From Chloroflexi bacterium HGW-Chloroflexi-3 (GTDB lineage: Bacteria > Chloroflexota > Anaerolineae > Anaerolineales > Anaerolineaceae): a stretch of DNA of 41,666 nucleotides. Where the stretch lies: contig PHBX01000029.1 in assembly GCA_002842045.1 (NCBI GenBank), forward strand, positions 1 to 41,666. Direction: 5' to 3'. A model generated the notes under the pieces. It was given only the letters and a program-made list of their open reading frames with translations. It was not told the origin of the DNA and made no database searches. This document shows positions 26,242 to 35,418 of this stretch, in pieces (within the stretch, counting starts at the first letter, position 1; every line of letters starts with the position of its first letter). The position numbers were made by a program, and so were the translations under genes.

Positions 26242-29117
26242 TTGATCCTGATCCAATGAAATCACGCTTACAAACGCTCCTGATCGTTAAAGATAGAAAA
26301 AAAAGACGAAAACAAAAGTCTTTCAAAGCACGGCGTTCACTTCGTCATGTGAGTCTGGTTTCACTTATTGTCGTGTTGATTGTTGTAGCGAGTATTCCGG
26401 TCATCGTCGGGTATTATTACACGCAATTGACAACCAATTTGCCAACCACCGACTGGATTCCTGCATATCTTGATCCTGAAAACGGCATCCTGCTATCTCC
26501 TACGATCCTGATGGATAAAAACAATGAAAATGAAATCTATCGTTTGGAAGAAGCCGGTATCCAGAGACGCTTTCTGCCATTGGATCCCAATCGACCAGAA
26601 TTTATCAGCCCATATGTTGTTCAGCTCACCGTAGCGGTTTACCAACCCGATTTTTGGAGCAGTCCAGGCTATAACAGAAATTTCCTTTCAACAGATTCTG
26701 ACCGAACGATCGCCGAGCGATTGGTAGAAAAGCTGCTGATTTGGGATGAGCCAATGAACCTGAACCGCATTTTACGCATGCGTCTGCTGGCTGCTCAAAT
26801 CACCGAAAAGTATGGCCGAGCGCAAGTATTGGAATGGTACCTGAACAGCAGTGGATATGGTCATTATACAATTGGCGTTGATTCTGCCGCACGTCTGTAT
26901 CTGGATAAAAATGCCAGTGAATTGAATCTGGCGGAAGCAGCATTGTTGGTGTCCACGTCGCAAACCCCTGCGCTCAACCCAATGGATGCACCTCAGGCTG
27001 CCCTGGAGAATCAGGCAAACTTATTAAAACAGTTAAATGAAGACGGTTTTGTTTCAGATGAGGATTACAACACAGCCATGAAATCAAATCTGGAAGTCGT
27101 TGCGGAAGCTCAGGAACAGGAGCAAATCGCATCTGCTTTTTCTTCCCTGGTAATAAATAAATTGTATGAGATCTATGGCAGAGAGCGGGTGGAAATGGGT
27201 GGTCTACGTGTTACTACAAGCATGGACCATGAAATTCAACAAGCTTTACGCTGCACATTAATCAGTCAGTTGAAACGAGTGAAAGGATCTACAAGTGTCA
27301 ATACCACCTGCTCCCCAGAAAGGTTCTTGCCGTCGCTATTTGATGAGTCGATGGATGGTATTGAATTGATGGGAAGTGGGATCATTCTGAACCCACGCAG
27401 TGGTGAAGTCCATGCAATGGTTGGTAATCTGAATCGGGAAGAAGAATCAGCCAGTAATGCGCGCAAGCAAGGCGGCACTATTCTGACACCGTTAATTGCC
27501 GTTAATGCATTTGCCAGAGGGTTCTCACCAGCCACTCAGATTTGGGATATCCCGGCATACCTATCCGAGTATTTGTCTGCCTATCAATTGCCTATTGAAG
27601 AATATAAAGGCCCTTTGCGATTTCGAACCGCACTTGCCAATGATTATTTAACCGGAGTCAACCGGCTTTTCGATCAGATAGGTTATGATGTGGTATCGCG
27701 CAGTGCTAATTCATTCGGTTTGAACACCATCAGCAATCTTGATCAAGTTCAGGAAATGCTCTATTCCGGAGAAAGTGTCACAATTTTAGAAGTCGCAGAT
27801 TTCTACAGTATTTTTGCTACACTTGGTACGCATTTCGGCATCAAAAATCCTGCCAATGGATTGATTGAGCCAAAATTACTACTCCATGTAGAAATGGTTG
27901 ATGGTCTGGTTTTGGATAATTTTCAAACAGATTCCCAGGCAATTCTGAGTCCTCAACTCGCATATCTGACCCATGATATTCTCAGAGACGATTACGAACG
28001 CCGGGCAACGCTGGGATATCCTAATCTGCTGGACATTGGTAGACCCAGTGGGGCTAAGTTTGCTGCTACCTTTAATAAGGATGAAATCTGGACTGCCGGT
28101 TATACCCCTCAATACGTCAGTGTGATCTGGTTCGGACAGTCTGAACCAGACCTTTTTGAATTGAATCCCAAGATCGCAGGCGGTGTCTGGTATGCCATGA
28201 TGCAGTGGTTGCACCAGAATTTACCTGTGGAAAATTGGCAAAAGCCCACCGGTATCAGCGAGGTTGTAGTTTGTAGTTTATCAGGGTTGCTTCCTACCCG
28301 AGAATGCCCCGACACCATCACTGAAATTTTTATTGATGGAACACAGCCCGCTGGAAATGATAATCTCTTCAAGAGTTACGAAATCAATCGAGAAACGGAA
28401 TTGTTGGCAACCGTATTCACTCCCGCAGAAATGGTTGAAACCAGAACCTACATGCTTGTTCCGGAAGATGCATTGGACTGGGCTACCGCCAATAGAATCG
28501 TTGTGCCACCCAAGGATTATGATTTAATCCAGGCTCCCAACCCTTCTGAAAATGGGCTGATAACATCCCCAACCAACCATAGCTACGTGAGTGGGGTTGT
28601 AGACATCATGGGAACCGTGCAAACACAGGATTTAATCAGTTATCGCATCCAGGTCGGCCAGGGTTTGAATCCAACATCCTGGTTACAGATTGGTGAAGAT
28701 CTTACCCGCAGGATCACCAACCGCAAGATTATGGAATGGGATACCACCGAAACAGATGATGGTCTTTATGCCATGCGTTTGATGGTAATTCGCGAGAATT
28801 TCCAGGTAGATACACACACCATTCAGGTATCTGTGGATAACACACCTCCCACAGGCAAGATCATTTACCCCACAGAAAGTCGTACCATATCAAGGTCCTC
28901 GCAAGGTACCATCACACTACAGGCAGAAGCATTTGACAGTGCCGGGATTGAGCGGATTGAGTGGTGGTTGGATGGAAAAATCGTTGGCAACAACACCCAA
29001 ATGCCGTATAGTAATCCTATCAACATCAATACTGGAAAACACACAGTCTTTATCAAAATTTATGATATCGCCGGTAACGAGAACATTTCCAGTGAATTTG
29101 AATTTGTGGTTGAGTAA
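26238..29117 (+). CDS. Class A penicillin-binding-protein homologue, catalytically degenerate
   Basis: A 959-aa protein: basic cytoplasmic tail, membrane segment (about 38-60), a GT51 transglycosylase-like region (about 85-260), a transpeptidase-like region (about 380-680) and a C-terminal Ig-like region (about 780-959). The overall order matches PBP1A, with 'VLEWYLNSSGYGHYTIGVDS' and 'ILNPRSGEVHAMVG' clearly homologous. But GT51's Glu-Asp appears as Tyr135-Gln136 ('AVYQPDFW'), the Ser-x-x-Lys box as 'GGTILTP' (412-418), Ser-x-Asn as 'TGVN' and Lys-Thr-Gly as 'GRPSGAK' (601-607). It is probably a non-enzymatic wall protein. The start is GTG overlapping the TPR stop; an ATG 18 bases on is possible. 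Confidence 0.75.
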   Translation: MIDPDPMKSRLQTLLIVKDRKKRRKQKSFKARRSLRHVSLVSLIVVLIVVASIPVIVGYYYTQLTTNLPTTDWIPAYLDPENGILLSPTILMDKNNENEIYRLEEAGIQRRFLPLDPNRPEFISPYVVQLTVAVYQPDFWSSPGYNRNFLSTDSDRTIAERLVEKLLIWDEPMNLNRILRMRLLAAQITEKYGRAQVLEWYLNSSGYGHYTIGVDSAARLYLDKNASELNLAEAALLVSTSQTPALNPMDAPQAALENQANLLKQLNEDGFVSDEDYNTAMKSNLEVVAEAQEQEQIASAFSSLVINKLYEIYGRERVEMGGLRVTTSMDHEIQQALRCTLISQLKRVKGSTSVNTTCSPERFLPSLFDESMDGIELMGSGIILNPRSGEVHAMVGNLNREEESASNARKQGGTILTPLIAVNAFARGFSPATQIWDIPAYLSEYLSAYQLPIEEYKGPLRFRTALANDYLTGVNRLFDQIGYDVVSRSANSFGLNTISNLDQVQEMLYSGESVTILEVADFYSIFATLGTHFGIKNPANGLIEPKLLLHVEMVDGLVLDNFQTDSQAILSPQLAYLTHDILRDDYERRATLGYPNLLDIGRPSGAKFAATFNKDEIWTAGYTPQYVSVIWFGQSEPDLFELNPKIAGGVWYAMMQWLHQNLPVENWQKPTGISEVVVCSLSGLLPTRECPDTITEIFIDGTQPAGNDNLFKSYEINRETELLATVFTPAEMVETRTYMLVPEDALDWATANRIVVPPKDYDLIQAPNPSENGLITSPTNHSYVSGVVDIMGTVQTQDLISYRIQVGQGLNPTSWLQIGEDLTRRITNRKIMEWDTTETDDGLYAMRLMVIRENFQVDTHTIQVSVDNTPPTGKIIYPTESRTISRSSQGTITLQAEAFDSAGIERIEWWLDGKIVGNNTQMPYSNPININTGKHTVFIKIYDIAGNENISSEFEFVVE

Positions 29118-29140
29118 TCTTAAGTTTTTTAGGAGGAAAT

Positions 29141-29827
29141 ATGAGTACACAAATTACCTGGTATGGGCATGCAACCCTTGGGGTGAATACATCTGGCTAT
29201 CAACTGATCATCGATCCATTTTTCAATGGAAACCCGGTATCTCCGATTAAAGCCGATCAAGTTCAGGCGGATTACCTGTTGATCACCCATGGACACGGGG
29301 ATCATGTAGGTGATAGCATTGCAATTGCAAAGAGAACCAATGCGGAAGTGATCTCAAATTTTGAAATTGTAAATTGGCTCGGGAAGCAGGGAGTTAAAAA
29401 GGCTCATGGTCAGCATTTGGGAGGAGGTTTCCAATATCCATTTGGATATCTCAAGCTTACGCTTGCATTGCACGGATCCGCGCTACCGGATGGTTCCTAT
29501 GGTGGTAACCCGGCTGGATTCTTATTGACCACTATTGATCAAAAGAAGATCTACATGGCAGGAGACACCGGTCTATTTTGGGACATGAAGCTGATTGGAG
29601 AAGAAGGAATCGATTTAGCAGTTATTCCGATTGGGGATAATTACACTATGGGTCCTAAGGATGCTTTACGGGCAGTCAAGTTGCTTCAACCCAAACATGT
29701 GATCCCCATTCATTTCAATACCTGGGATTTGATTGCACAGGATGGAAAAGCCTGGGCTGCTAGGGTGAAAGAAGAAGTCGGCTGCAGGGTGCATGTATTA
29801 CAGCCCGGGGATTCATACACACTCTAA
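29141..29827 (+). CDS. UPF0173 metal-dependent hydrolase (metallo-beta-lactamase fold)
   Basis: A 228-aa protein with AGGAGG 6 bases before the ATG. 'TWYGHATLGVNTSGYQLIID' and the metal motif 'THGHGDHVGD' (H-x-H-x-D-H), 'GDTGLFWDM' and 'PKHVIPIHFNTW' are the YtkL/UPF0173 set. It is a probable cytoplasmic hydrolase of unknown substrate, with all metal ligands present. It follows the PBP homologue after 23 bases. Confidence 0.9.
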   Translation: MSTQITWYGHATLGVNTSGYQLIIDPFFNGNPVSPIKADQVQADYLLITHGHGDHVGDSIAIAKRTNAEVISNFEIVNWLGKQGVKKAHGQHLGGGFQYPFGYLKLTLALHGSALPDGSYGGNPAGFLLTTIDQKKIYMAGDTGLFWDMKLIGEEGIDLAVIPIGDNYTMGPKDALRAVKLLQPKHVIPIHFNTWDLIAQDGKAWAARVKEEVGCRVHVLQPGDSYTL

Positions 29828-29860
29828 AATCATTGTAAATAAATCAGACAAAGATTTTTT

Positions 29861-29904
29861 AATAACTCGGTTTTATATAGTGTTGAAACTAAAATCGAGT
29901 TATT
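29861..29904 (+). terminator. Long hairpin after the UPF0173 gene
   Basis: 15-base arms, 29861-29875 and 29890-29904, pair with one mismatch around a 14-base loop. It lies 34 bases after the stop of 29141-29827 and is flanked by T-rich sequence, so it probably ends that transcript. It belongs to the gene-free stretch 29828-30152, which also holds the dyad at 30061-30094 and otherwise shows nothing I can support. Confidence 0.45.
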
Positions 29905-30060
29905 GGAATTTAATTAATTAAACCAAAACAATCGTGTGATTTTTGGAGTAAACTTTGAAAATAAAGCAGAGAAATCTATAAATCTGATAGTTTTTGCCAG
30001 CCTTTGTCTACTACAATTTGCCCGATAAGTGAAAAAGGTTTGTTCATTTTAGGAGTCTGT

Positions 30061-30094
30061 GTGTTTTTGGTGGGTAGTTACCCACCAAAAACAC
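30061..30094. promoter_or_regulatory. Perfect 16-bp dyad upstream of the mevalonate operon
   Basis: GTGTTTTTGGTGGGTA (30061-30076) is exactly complementary to 30079-30094 around a 2-base centre, and the half-motif CCCACCAA recurs just after it. It lies 58 bases upstream of the HMG-CoA reductase start, with no T-run, so an operator or cruciform is likelier than a terminator. Confidence 0.5.
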
Positions 30095-30152
30095 CCACCA
30101 ACCTCAGAAAACAAAGTATACACTGAAAAAAGGATGAAAATCCGGAGGAAGC

Positions 30153-31442
30153 ATGGTATCCGCATCAGGGAGAGATCAGACAAAATTTTATAACATGAGC
30201 CTGGAAGAACGGCATGCCTGGCTCCAAAGAACCCAAAATCTGGATTCTCAAACAATCTCAGTTTTGAGTGGTGTGAATGGTTTGAAAATCGAGCAGGCAG
30301 ATCACATGATTGAGAACGTGATTGGCACTTTCAGTCTGCCATTGGGTATTGCTCACAATTTCATCGTCAATGGACGGGAAGTTCTCATCCCCATGGTGCT
30401 GGAAGAGCCCTCAGTAGTCGCCAGCGCATCTTATATGGCAAAACTGGCTCGTTCCTCAGGTGGTTTCTTTGCTCACACCACAGCCCCAGAAATGATCGCC
30501 CAAATTCAGGTCATCGATCTGGATGAAGTTCACACTGCCCGACTTAAGATATTGGAAGCCAAACAAGACTTATTGGATAGAGCTAGTAAAGTTGATCCGG
30601 TACTGAGCAAATATGGTGGCGGACCACGTGATATTGAGGTGCGCGTGATGGACGACTCCTCCATCGGTCCTTTCCTGGTGGTACACCTGATCTTTGATGT
30701 GCGCGATGCCATGGGTGCCAACGCAGTTAATACAGCAGCCGAAACGTTAGCCCCTCAAATCGAAACGTTGACCGGTGGAAAAGTACATTTACGTATACTT
30801 ACCAACCTGGCTGACAGAAGATTGGCAAGAGCCAGGGTTACAATTTTGAAAGATAAACTGGCTTTTGGTGATTTTTCTGCCGATGAGGTTCGGGATGGGA
30901 TTATCGCAGCCTGGGCGTTCGCCGCTGTGGATCCATACCGTGCAGCCACCCACAACAAAGGTATCATGAACGCTATTGATCCGATTGTGATCGCTACCGG
31001 CAATGATTGGCGGGCTGTGGAAGCTGGCGCCCATGCCTATGCAGCGCGAACTGGCAAATATACCAGCCTGACCACCTGGGCAAAGGATAAGGATGGTAAT
31101 CTGCTGGGAACCATCGAGATGCCTATGGCGGTTGGCACCGTCGGAGGCGCTACCAGGGTTCATCCAACTGCAAAAGCTGCTTTATCCCTTATGAAAGTGG
31201 AAAACGCACAGCAATTGGCTGAGATTATTGTTTCAGCGGGTCTGGCACAAAATCTGGCAGCCTTACGAGCTTTAGCTACCGAGGGTATCCAAAGAGGTCA
31301 TATGAGTCTGCATGCCCGGCAGGTAGCCATCACGGCAGGTGCTGAAAAAGAAGAAATATCAAAACTGGCAGCTCAATTGGCGCAAGAAAAAAATGTACGG
31401 GTGGAACGCGCCCAGGAAATATTAGCAGAATGGAGAAAATAA
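30153..31442 (+). CDS. mvaA: Hydroxymethylglutaryl-CoA reductase, class II type
   Basis: A 429-aa enzyme of class II (degradative-type) length. The catalytic residues are all present: Glu in 'PMVLEEPSVVASASYMAK', Lys in 'THNKGIMNAID', Asp in 'ATGNDWRAVEAGAHAY' and His near the end in 'RGHMSLHARQVA'. It interconverts HMG-CoA and mevalonate; cofactor preference cannot be read. GGAGGA precedes the ATG. It heads an operon with HMG-CoA synthase, so it probably works in the biosynthetic direction for isoprenoids. Confidence 0.93.
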   Translation: MVSASGRDQTKFYNMSLEERHAWLQRTQNLDSQTISVLSGVNGLKIEQADHMIENVIGTFSLPLGIAHNFIVNGREVLIPMVLEEPSVVASASYMAKLARSSGGFFAHTTAPEMIAQIQVIDLDEVHTARLKILEAKQDLLDRASKVDPVLSKYGGGPRDIEVRVMDDSSIGPFLVVHLIFDVRDAMGANAVNTAAETLAPQIETLTGGKVHLRILTNLADRRLARARVTILKDKLAFGDFSADEVRDGIIAAWAFAAVDPYRAATHNKGIMNAIDPIVIATGNDWRAVEAGAHAYAARTGKYTSLTTWAKDKDGNLLGTIEMPMAVGTVGGATRVHPTAKAALSLMKVENAQQLAEIIVSAGLAQNLAALRALATEGIQRGHMSLHARQVAITAGAEKEEISKLAAQLAQEKNVRVERAQEILAEWRK

Positions 31443-31446
31443 ATTA

Positions 31447-32529
31447 ATGATGAATGATTATGCAACCGATCCTATTTTGTTAAAACCAAATCATCCGGTT
31501 GGAATTATCGGGTATGGGGCTTACGTTCCTCGTTACCGTTTACCAGCCACGGAGGTTGCTCGATTGTGGAAAGGTGGAGAAGGAGAAGGTTTGCCTATCA
31601 AGGAAAAGGCGGTCCCCGGGTTTGATGAAGATACCATCACCATGTCCATCGAAGCATCCAGAAACGCATTAAAAAGAGCTGGAATTGACCCAAAAGAGAT
31701 CCGTGCCGTCTGGATTGGCAGCGAATCGCATCCCTACGCTGTCAAACCTTCCTCCACCATTGTAGGTGAAGCGATTGGTTGTTCCCCGCATTTTCAAGCT
31801 GGTGATTGGGAATTCGCCTGTAAAGCCGGGACAGAAGCCATGGTAGCGGCTATTGGATTGGTTGGTTCACGTATGGCTAAGTATGCCCTGGCAATTGGAA
31901 TGGATACTGCGCAGGGTCGGCCAGGGGACGCACTGGAATATACAGCCGCAGCAGGTGGAGCTGCCTACATTTTTAGCCCAGCGGATGAAGCTGTGGCAAT
32001 CATCAATGCTACCTTCTCCTACGTGACCGATACACCGGATTTCTGGCGCAGACCTGAACAACATTATCCGGAGCATGGTCAACGCTTTACCGGCGACCCG
32101 GCTTACTTCAAACATATTACAGAAGCTGGCAAACATATGATGCAAGCGATGAATACCACCCCGGCAGATTATAAGTATGCAGTTTTTCATCAACCAAACA
32201 CCAAATTTCCACAGCGTGTCGCTGGATTATTAGGTTTCTCCAAAGAGCAATACAAAACGGGTTTATTATCACCAATGATTGGAAACACTTATGCTGGCGC
32301 AGCCATTATTGGTCTGACCGCCATTCTGGATGAAGCAGAACCTGGTGACCGGATTCTATTGGTCTCTTTCGGTTCTGGAGCTGGATCCGATGCCATGGAT
32401 ATTACCGTGACCGATCGAATTTTGGAACACCGTGATAAAGCCTTAAAAACGCAGGATTATATTGCCCGGCGAACCGAGATCGATTATGCAACTTACACGC
32501 GTTTACGCGGCAAATTGACGATGCGGTAA
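31447..32529 (+). CDS. Hydroxymethylglutaryl-CoA synthase (archaeal type)
   Basis: A 360-aa thiolase-superfamily enzyme that condenses acetyl-CoA with acetoacetyl-CoA. 'GIIGYGAYVPRYRLP' opens the archaeal HMGS type; Cys125 in 'EFACKAGTEAMVA' is the nucleophile and 'AVFHQPNTKFPQRVA' carries the catalytic His. The gene begins 4 bases after the reductase stop. Archaeal HMGS is known to form a complex with thiolase and a DUF35 protein, and both partners follow here. Confidence 0.92.
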   Translation: MMNDYATDPILLKPNHPVGIIGYGAYVPRYRLPATEVARLWKGGEGEGLPIKEKAVPGFDEDTITMSIEASRNALKRAGIDPKEIRAVWIGSESHPYAVKPSSTIVGEAIGCSPHFQAGDWEFACKAGTEAMVAAIGLVGSRMAKYALAIGMDTAQGRPGDALEYTAAAGGAAYIFSPADEAVAIINATFSYVTDTPDFWRRPEQHYPEHGQRFTGDPAYFKHITEAGKHMMQAMNTTPADYKYAVFHQPNTKFPQRVAGLLGFSKEQYKTGLLSPMIGNTYAGAAIIGLTAILDEAEPGDRILLVSFGSGAGSDAMDITVTDRILEHRDKALKTQDYIARRTEIDYATYTRLRGKLTMR

Positions 32530-32539
32530 GGGAGGAACG

Positions 32540-33703
32540 ATGCGTGAAGTTGTCATTGCAGGAATAGGACAGACCCCGGTAGGAGAACACTGGGAACTTT
32601 CTTTACGCAATATCTCAGCCAGAGCTGTTCAGGCTGCCAGAAAAGATGCAGGCGGATTAATCCCGGAAGCCATCTACATCGGAAATTTGATTGCATCGGT
32701 GGCATCGCATCAGGCCAATTTAGGCGCACTGGTAACAGACAATACTTTTCTGGAAGGAACAGAATCTTACACGATTGAAGCCGGAGAAGCATCTGCTGCT
32801 GCCGCTTTTCGCATGGCATATCTGGCAGTCGCATCCGGCTGGGTGGATATTGCGATGGCATTGGGCATGGAAAAATACACCGATCTTTCCGGGGATACGA
32901 TGGATGAACCCACCAAACTGGTGATGGATTACGACTATGAAGTGTATACCGGACAGACGCTTACCAGCCAGGCTGGATTGCTGATGCAGCGCTACCTGTA
33001 TGAAAATCCCAAAGCGGATCGGCTAGCTTTTGGCGCATTTCCTTTAATTGGACACACCAATGCAGTCAACAATCCCAATGCCATGTTCCGTAAAGCCATC
33101 CGGGCAGAGGTGTATGAAAAAGCCGGGATGGTCTCCTCCCCCATGAACATGTTTGATATCGCCCCGTTTGCCGATGGTGCAGCAGCGCTAATCCTGACAA
33201 CAACAGAAATTGCCAATAAAGTTGGTCATCCCCTGGTGCGTGTGATTGGGTCAGATGTGGCTATCGATACTCTGGCGCTGCACGACCGACCTGACCCATT
33301 GGCTTTTCGCGCTGCCGGGGTCTCACTCGAGAATGTCTGTTCACAGGCTGGCATTTTACCAAGCGATGTGGATTTCTTCGAATTGCATGATGCCTTCAGT
33401 GTATATGGGGTGCTCTCGCTGGAATCAGCCGGGTTTGCCCCACGTGGTGAAGGTTGGAAACTGGGAATTGGGGACAAGCTTACACTAAAAGGCGACTTAC
33501 CGATCAACACGATGGGTGGATTGAAAGCCCGCGGGTATCCATTGGGGGCTACCGGTGCTTATCAATTGGTGGAAGCCATATTGCAATTGCGTGGCGAAGC
33601 AGGAGAAAACCAGATACCAGATGCTCGCCTGGCATTGGTGCAAAGTCTGGGTGGCCCTGCCACGACTGCTGTAACCCACGTTTTGGAAAGAATGCCTGTT
33701 TAA
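32540..33703 (+). CDS. Archaeal-type thiolase homologue lacking catalytic Cys and one His
   Basis: A 387-aa protein aligned by eye with archaeal acetyl-CoA acetyltransferases ('GIGQTPVGEHWELSL', 'WVDIAMALGMEKYTD', 'APFADGAAALIL', 'FELHDAFS'). Where the active-site Cys is expected ('EaaCAS'), it reads 'EAGEASAAA' with Glu83; where the His of 'GHPvGATG' is expected it reads 'GYPLGATG'. The His of 'LHDAF' is kept. It is therefore probably not a thiolase in the normal sense; a structural bridge between HMGS and DUF35 is the suggested role. GGGAGG lies before the ATG and the gene is 10 bases after HMGS. Confidence 0.8.
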   Translation: MREVVIAGIGQTPVGEHWELSLRNISARAVQAARKDAGGLIPEAIYIGNLIASVASHQANLGALVTDNTFLEGTESYTIEAGEASAAAAFRMAYLAVASGWVDIAMALGMEKYTDLSGDTMDEPTKLVMDYDYEVYTGQTLTSQAGLLMQRYLYENPKADRLAFGAFPLIGHTNAVNNPNAMFRKAIRAEVYEKAGMVSSPMNMFDIAPFADGAAALILTTTEIANKVGHPLVRVIGSDVAIDTLALHDRPDPLAFRAAGVSLENVCSQAGILPSDVDFFELHDAFSVYGVLSLESAGFAPRGEGWKLGIGDKLTLKGDLPINTMGGLKARGYPLGATGAYQLVEAILQLRGEAGENQIPDARLALVQSLGGPATTAVTHVLERMPV

Positions 33704-33783
33704 ACAATTTTGATAGGATTTGATAGAAGTTAAAGATTAAACTGGCATAGATCATCATTATAGATGAAAAGGAGTATTAAAAA

Positions 33784-34191
33784 ATGGAAGTACCACGTCA
33801 TTGGAGATTAAAAAAACAACGCTACGCATTGGTGGGAGAAGTCTGCCCGCATTGTAGCTCAAAGATTTTTCCTCCCCGGGATGTATGCCCCTACTGCGGT
33901 GGAGAAGCAAAAACACAATTTTCATTCAGCGGGCGTGGTCAGGTGTATAGCTTCACACAAATGACCAGTGTCCCGGTTGGATACGAACAATCAGCTCCCT
34001 ACACCATGGCATTGGTGCAACTGGAAGAAGGCCCGGTGGTAACAGCACAACTGACCGATCTGGGTGAACAGCATGTGGAAATCGGGATGCCCGTTGAGAT
34101 GGTCACCCGCAAGATCCGCACCGATATGGATGACCGGGGGATCATTATTTATGGATATAAATTCAGGCCGGTGCTTGCTGGTCCGCGGTGA
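33784..34191 (+). CDS. DUF35 zinc-ribbon / OB-fold protein
   Basis: A 135-aa protein. 'CPHCSSKIFPPRDVCPYCGG' (about 22-41) is the rubredoxin-like zinc ribbon with four Cys, followed by an OB fold ('GRGQVYSFTQMTSVP', 'GMPVEMV'). In archaea DUF35 proteins join thiolase and HMG-CoA synthase through a shared CoA-binding site. AAAGGAG precedes the ATG by 10 bases. It is the last gene of the mevalonate operon, ending just before a terminator. Confidence 0.92.
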   Translation: MEVPRHWRLKKQRYALVGEVCPHCSSKIFPPRDVCPYCGGEAKTQFSFSGRGQVYSFTQMTSVPVGYEQSAPYTMALVQLEEGPVVTAQLTDLGEQHVEIGMPVEMVTRKIRTDMDDRGIIIYGYKFRPVLAGPR

Positions 34192-34214
34192 ATTCCGAAA
34201 TTCTTTAGACAAAG

Positions 34215-34244
34215 AAGCGTCTTCCTGAATTGGAGGATGCTTTT
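34215..34244 (+). terminator. Terminator of the mevalonate operon
   Basis: AAGCGTCTTCC (34215-34225) pairs with GGAGGATGCTT (34232-34242) using two G-U pairs, with a 6-base loop and a short T run. It separates the operon from the convergent integrase gene. Confidence 0.65.
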
Positions 34245-34265
34245 CATTCACACCAGAATAACTTT

Positions 34266-35240
34266 TCAATCTAACGGGCTGCGCACTGCCTTTGGCCCGC
34301 GGTTGAGCACATGGGTATAAATCATCGTTGTCTTGACATCCTTGTGGCCGAGTAATTCTTGCACCGTGCGGATATCATATCCGGCTTCCAGCAGATGGGT
34401 GGCAAAACAGTGCCGAAAGGTATGCGGGCTGACTGGTTTACCGATATTCGCTAGCTTTACGGCTGCTTTGACCGCTCGCTGAAGCCCGCTGGGATCCAGG
34501 TGCTGCCGGCGGGTAATGCCGCTGCGCGGGTCCGTGGACAGGCGATCGGAGGGAAAGACATACTGCCAGGCGAGTTCTTTGTCGGCATTGGGATATTTAC
34601 GCGCCAGGGCAAAGGGTAACTCCACCGAACCATATCCATCCAGCAGGTCGCGCTCGTGCTGCCTGGTCACAAAAGCAATCTGGGCTTTCAGCGGTTCCAC
34701 CAGGCTGGCAGGCAGCATCGTCACACGGTCTTTCTCGCCTTTGCCCTCGCGTACCACAATCTGAGACTGCTCAAAGTCAATATCTTTGACCCGCAGACGC
34801 AGACATTCCATCAGACGCAAACCGCAACCATACAGCAGTTGGGCCATCAATTGGTGCAGCCCCTGCATACCGCTCAATACCTGGCTGACTTCGTTTTTAG
34901 AAAGCACGGTCGGCAAATGCTGGCGGCGCTTGGCGCGCAGGGCATGAAGAGGGGCTTTCAATTCCAGGTGCAGCACATTGCGATAGAGAAATAACAGGGC
35001 GTTGAAAGCCTGGTTTTGGGTGGATGCCGAGACATTGCCTTCTTGGGCCAGGTGTGAAAGAAAGGCTTCAATCTCCTGCGCGCCCATTTCTGCCGGATGA
35101 CGTTTGTTGTGGAAAAGGATATAGCGCTTTGCCCAATGGACATACGTTTTTTCGGTCGAATAAGCGTAATGTTTGATGCGGATGGTGTCGCGCAGTTGGT
35201 CGAGTAGTTTCTTGGGCTTTGCTGAAGCCAGGTCGCTCAT
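34266..35240 (-). CDS. intI: Integron integrase (IntI-type tyrosine recombinase)
   Basis: A 324-aa tyrosine recombinase. An N-terminal SAM-like DNA-binding domain is followed by a catalytic domain with Arg in 'YGCGLRLMECLRLRVKD', 'HTFRHCFATHLLEAGYD' (H-x-x-R), 'LLGHKDVKTT' and Tyr in 'MIYTHVLNRG'. Integron-specific features are the extra block with 'FPSDRLSTDPRSGITRR' and the ending 'GPKAVRSPLD', both shared with IntI1-type enzymes and absent from XerC/D. The start at 35240 is preferred because GGAG lies 6 bases upstream, whereas the upstream ATG at 35252 has none. Its DNA is visibly GC-richer than the flanking operon. It converges with the DUF35 gene. Confidence 0.93.
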   Translation of the reverse strand: MSDLASAKPKKLLDQLRDTIRIKHYAYSTEKTYVHWAKRYILFHNKRHPAEMGAQEIEAFLSHLAQEGNVSASTQNQAFNALLFLYRNVLHLELKAPLHALRAKRRQHLPTVLSKNEVSQVLSGMQGLHQLMAQLLYGCGLRLMECLRLRVKDIDFEQSQIVVREGKGEKDRVTMLPASLVEPLKAQIAFVTRQHERDLLDGYGSVELPFALARKYPNADKELAWQYVFPSDRLSTDPRSGITRRQHLDPSGLQRAVKAAVKLANIGKPVSPHTFRHCFATHLLEAGYDIRTVQELLGHKDVKTTMIYTHVLNRGPKAVRSPLD

Positions 35241-35252
35241 GGGCAACTCCAT

Positions 35253-35403
35253 TGTGTAAGGGTTGTGCTAACATATTGATGTGATGGATAATAGAAGGAT
35301 GAAGAGACAAGTTTGTATACTTGCGATTATGCAGTATATTATACCAATTTCACCAAGCTATGCTGCATATTTACAGTATAGCACAATGCGGTATAATTAA
35401 TAG
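35253..35403 (+). other. attI region
   Basis: The 151 bases between the integrase start and the first cassette. The recombination point is GTTAGGC at 35403-35409 (cut after G35403). The stretch is A/T-rich compared with intI and contains GTGCTAAC-like sequence near 35265-35272 that could be an additional integrase-binding site. It also contains the candidate cassette promoter. Confidence 0.7.
35370..35397 (+). promoter_or_regulatory. Candidate cassette promoter Pc
   Basis: TTTACA (35370-35375) and TATAAT (35392-35397) with a 16-base spacer point into the cassettes; transcription would start near 35403-35406, essentially at the cassette junction. Assigned from consensus by eye. Confidence 0.5.
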
Positions 35404-35418
35404 TTAGGCGTTTGTCTT

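Noticed and set aside
34266..35240. XerC/XerD-type chromosome-dimer or phage integrase
   Set aside because: The extra block with 'STDPRSGITRR', the ending 'RSPLD' and the following attI/attC array are typical of IntI.
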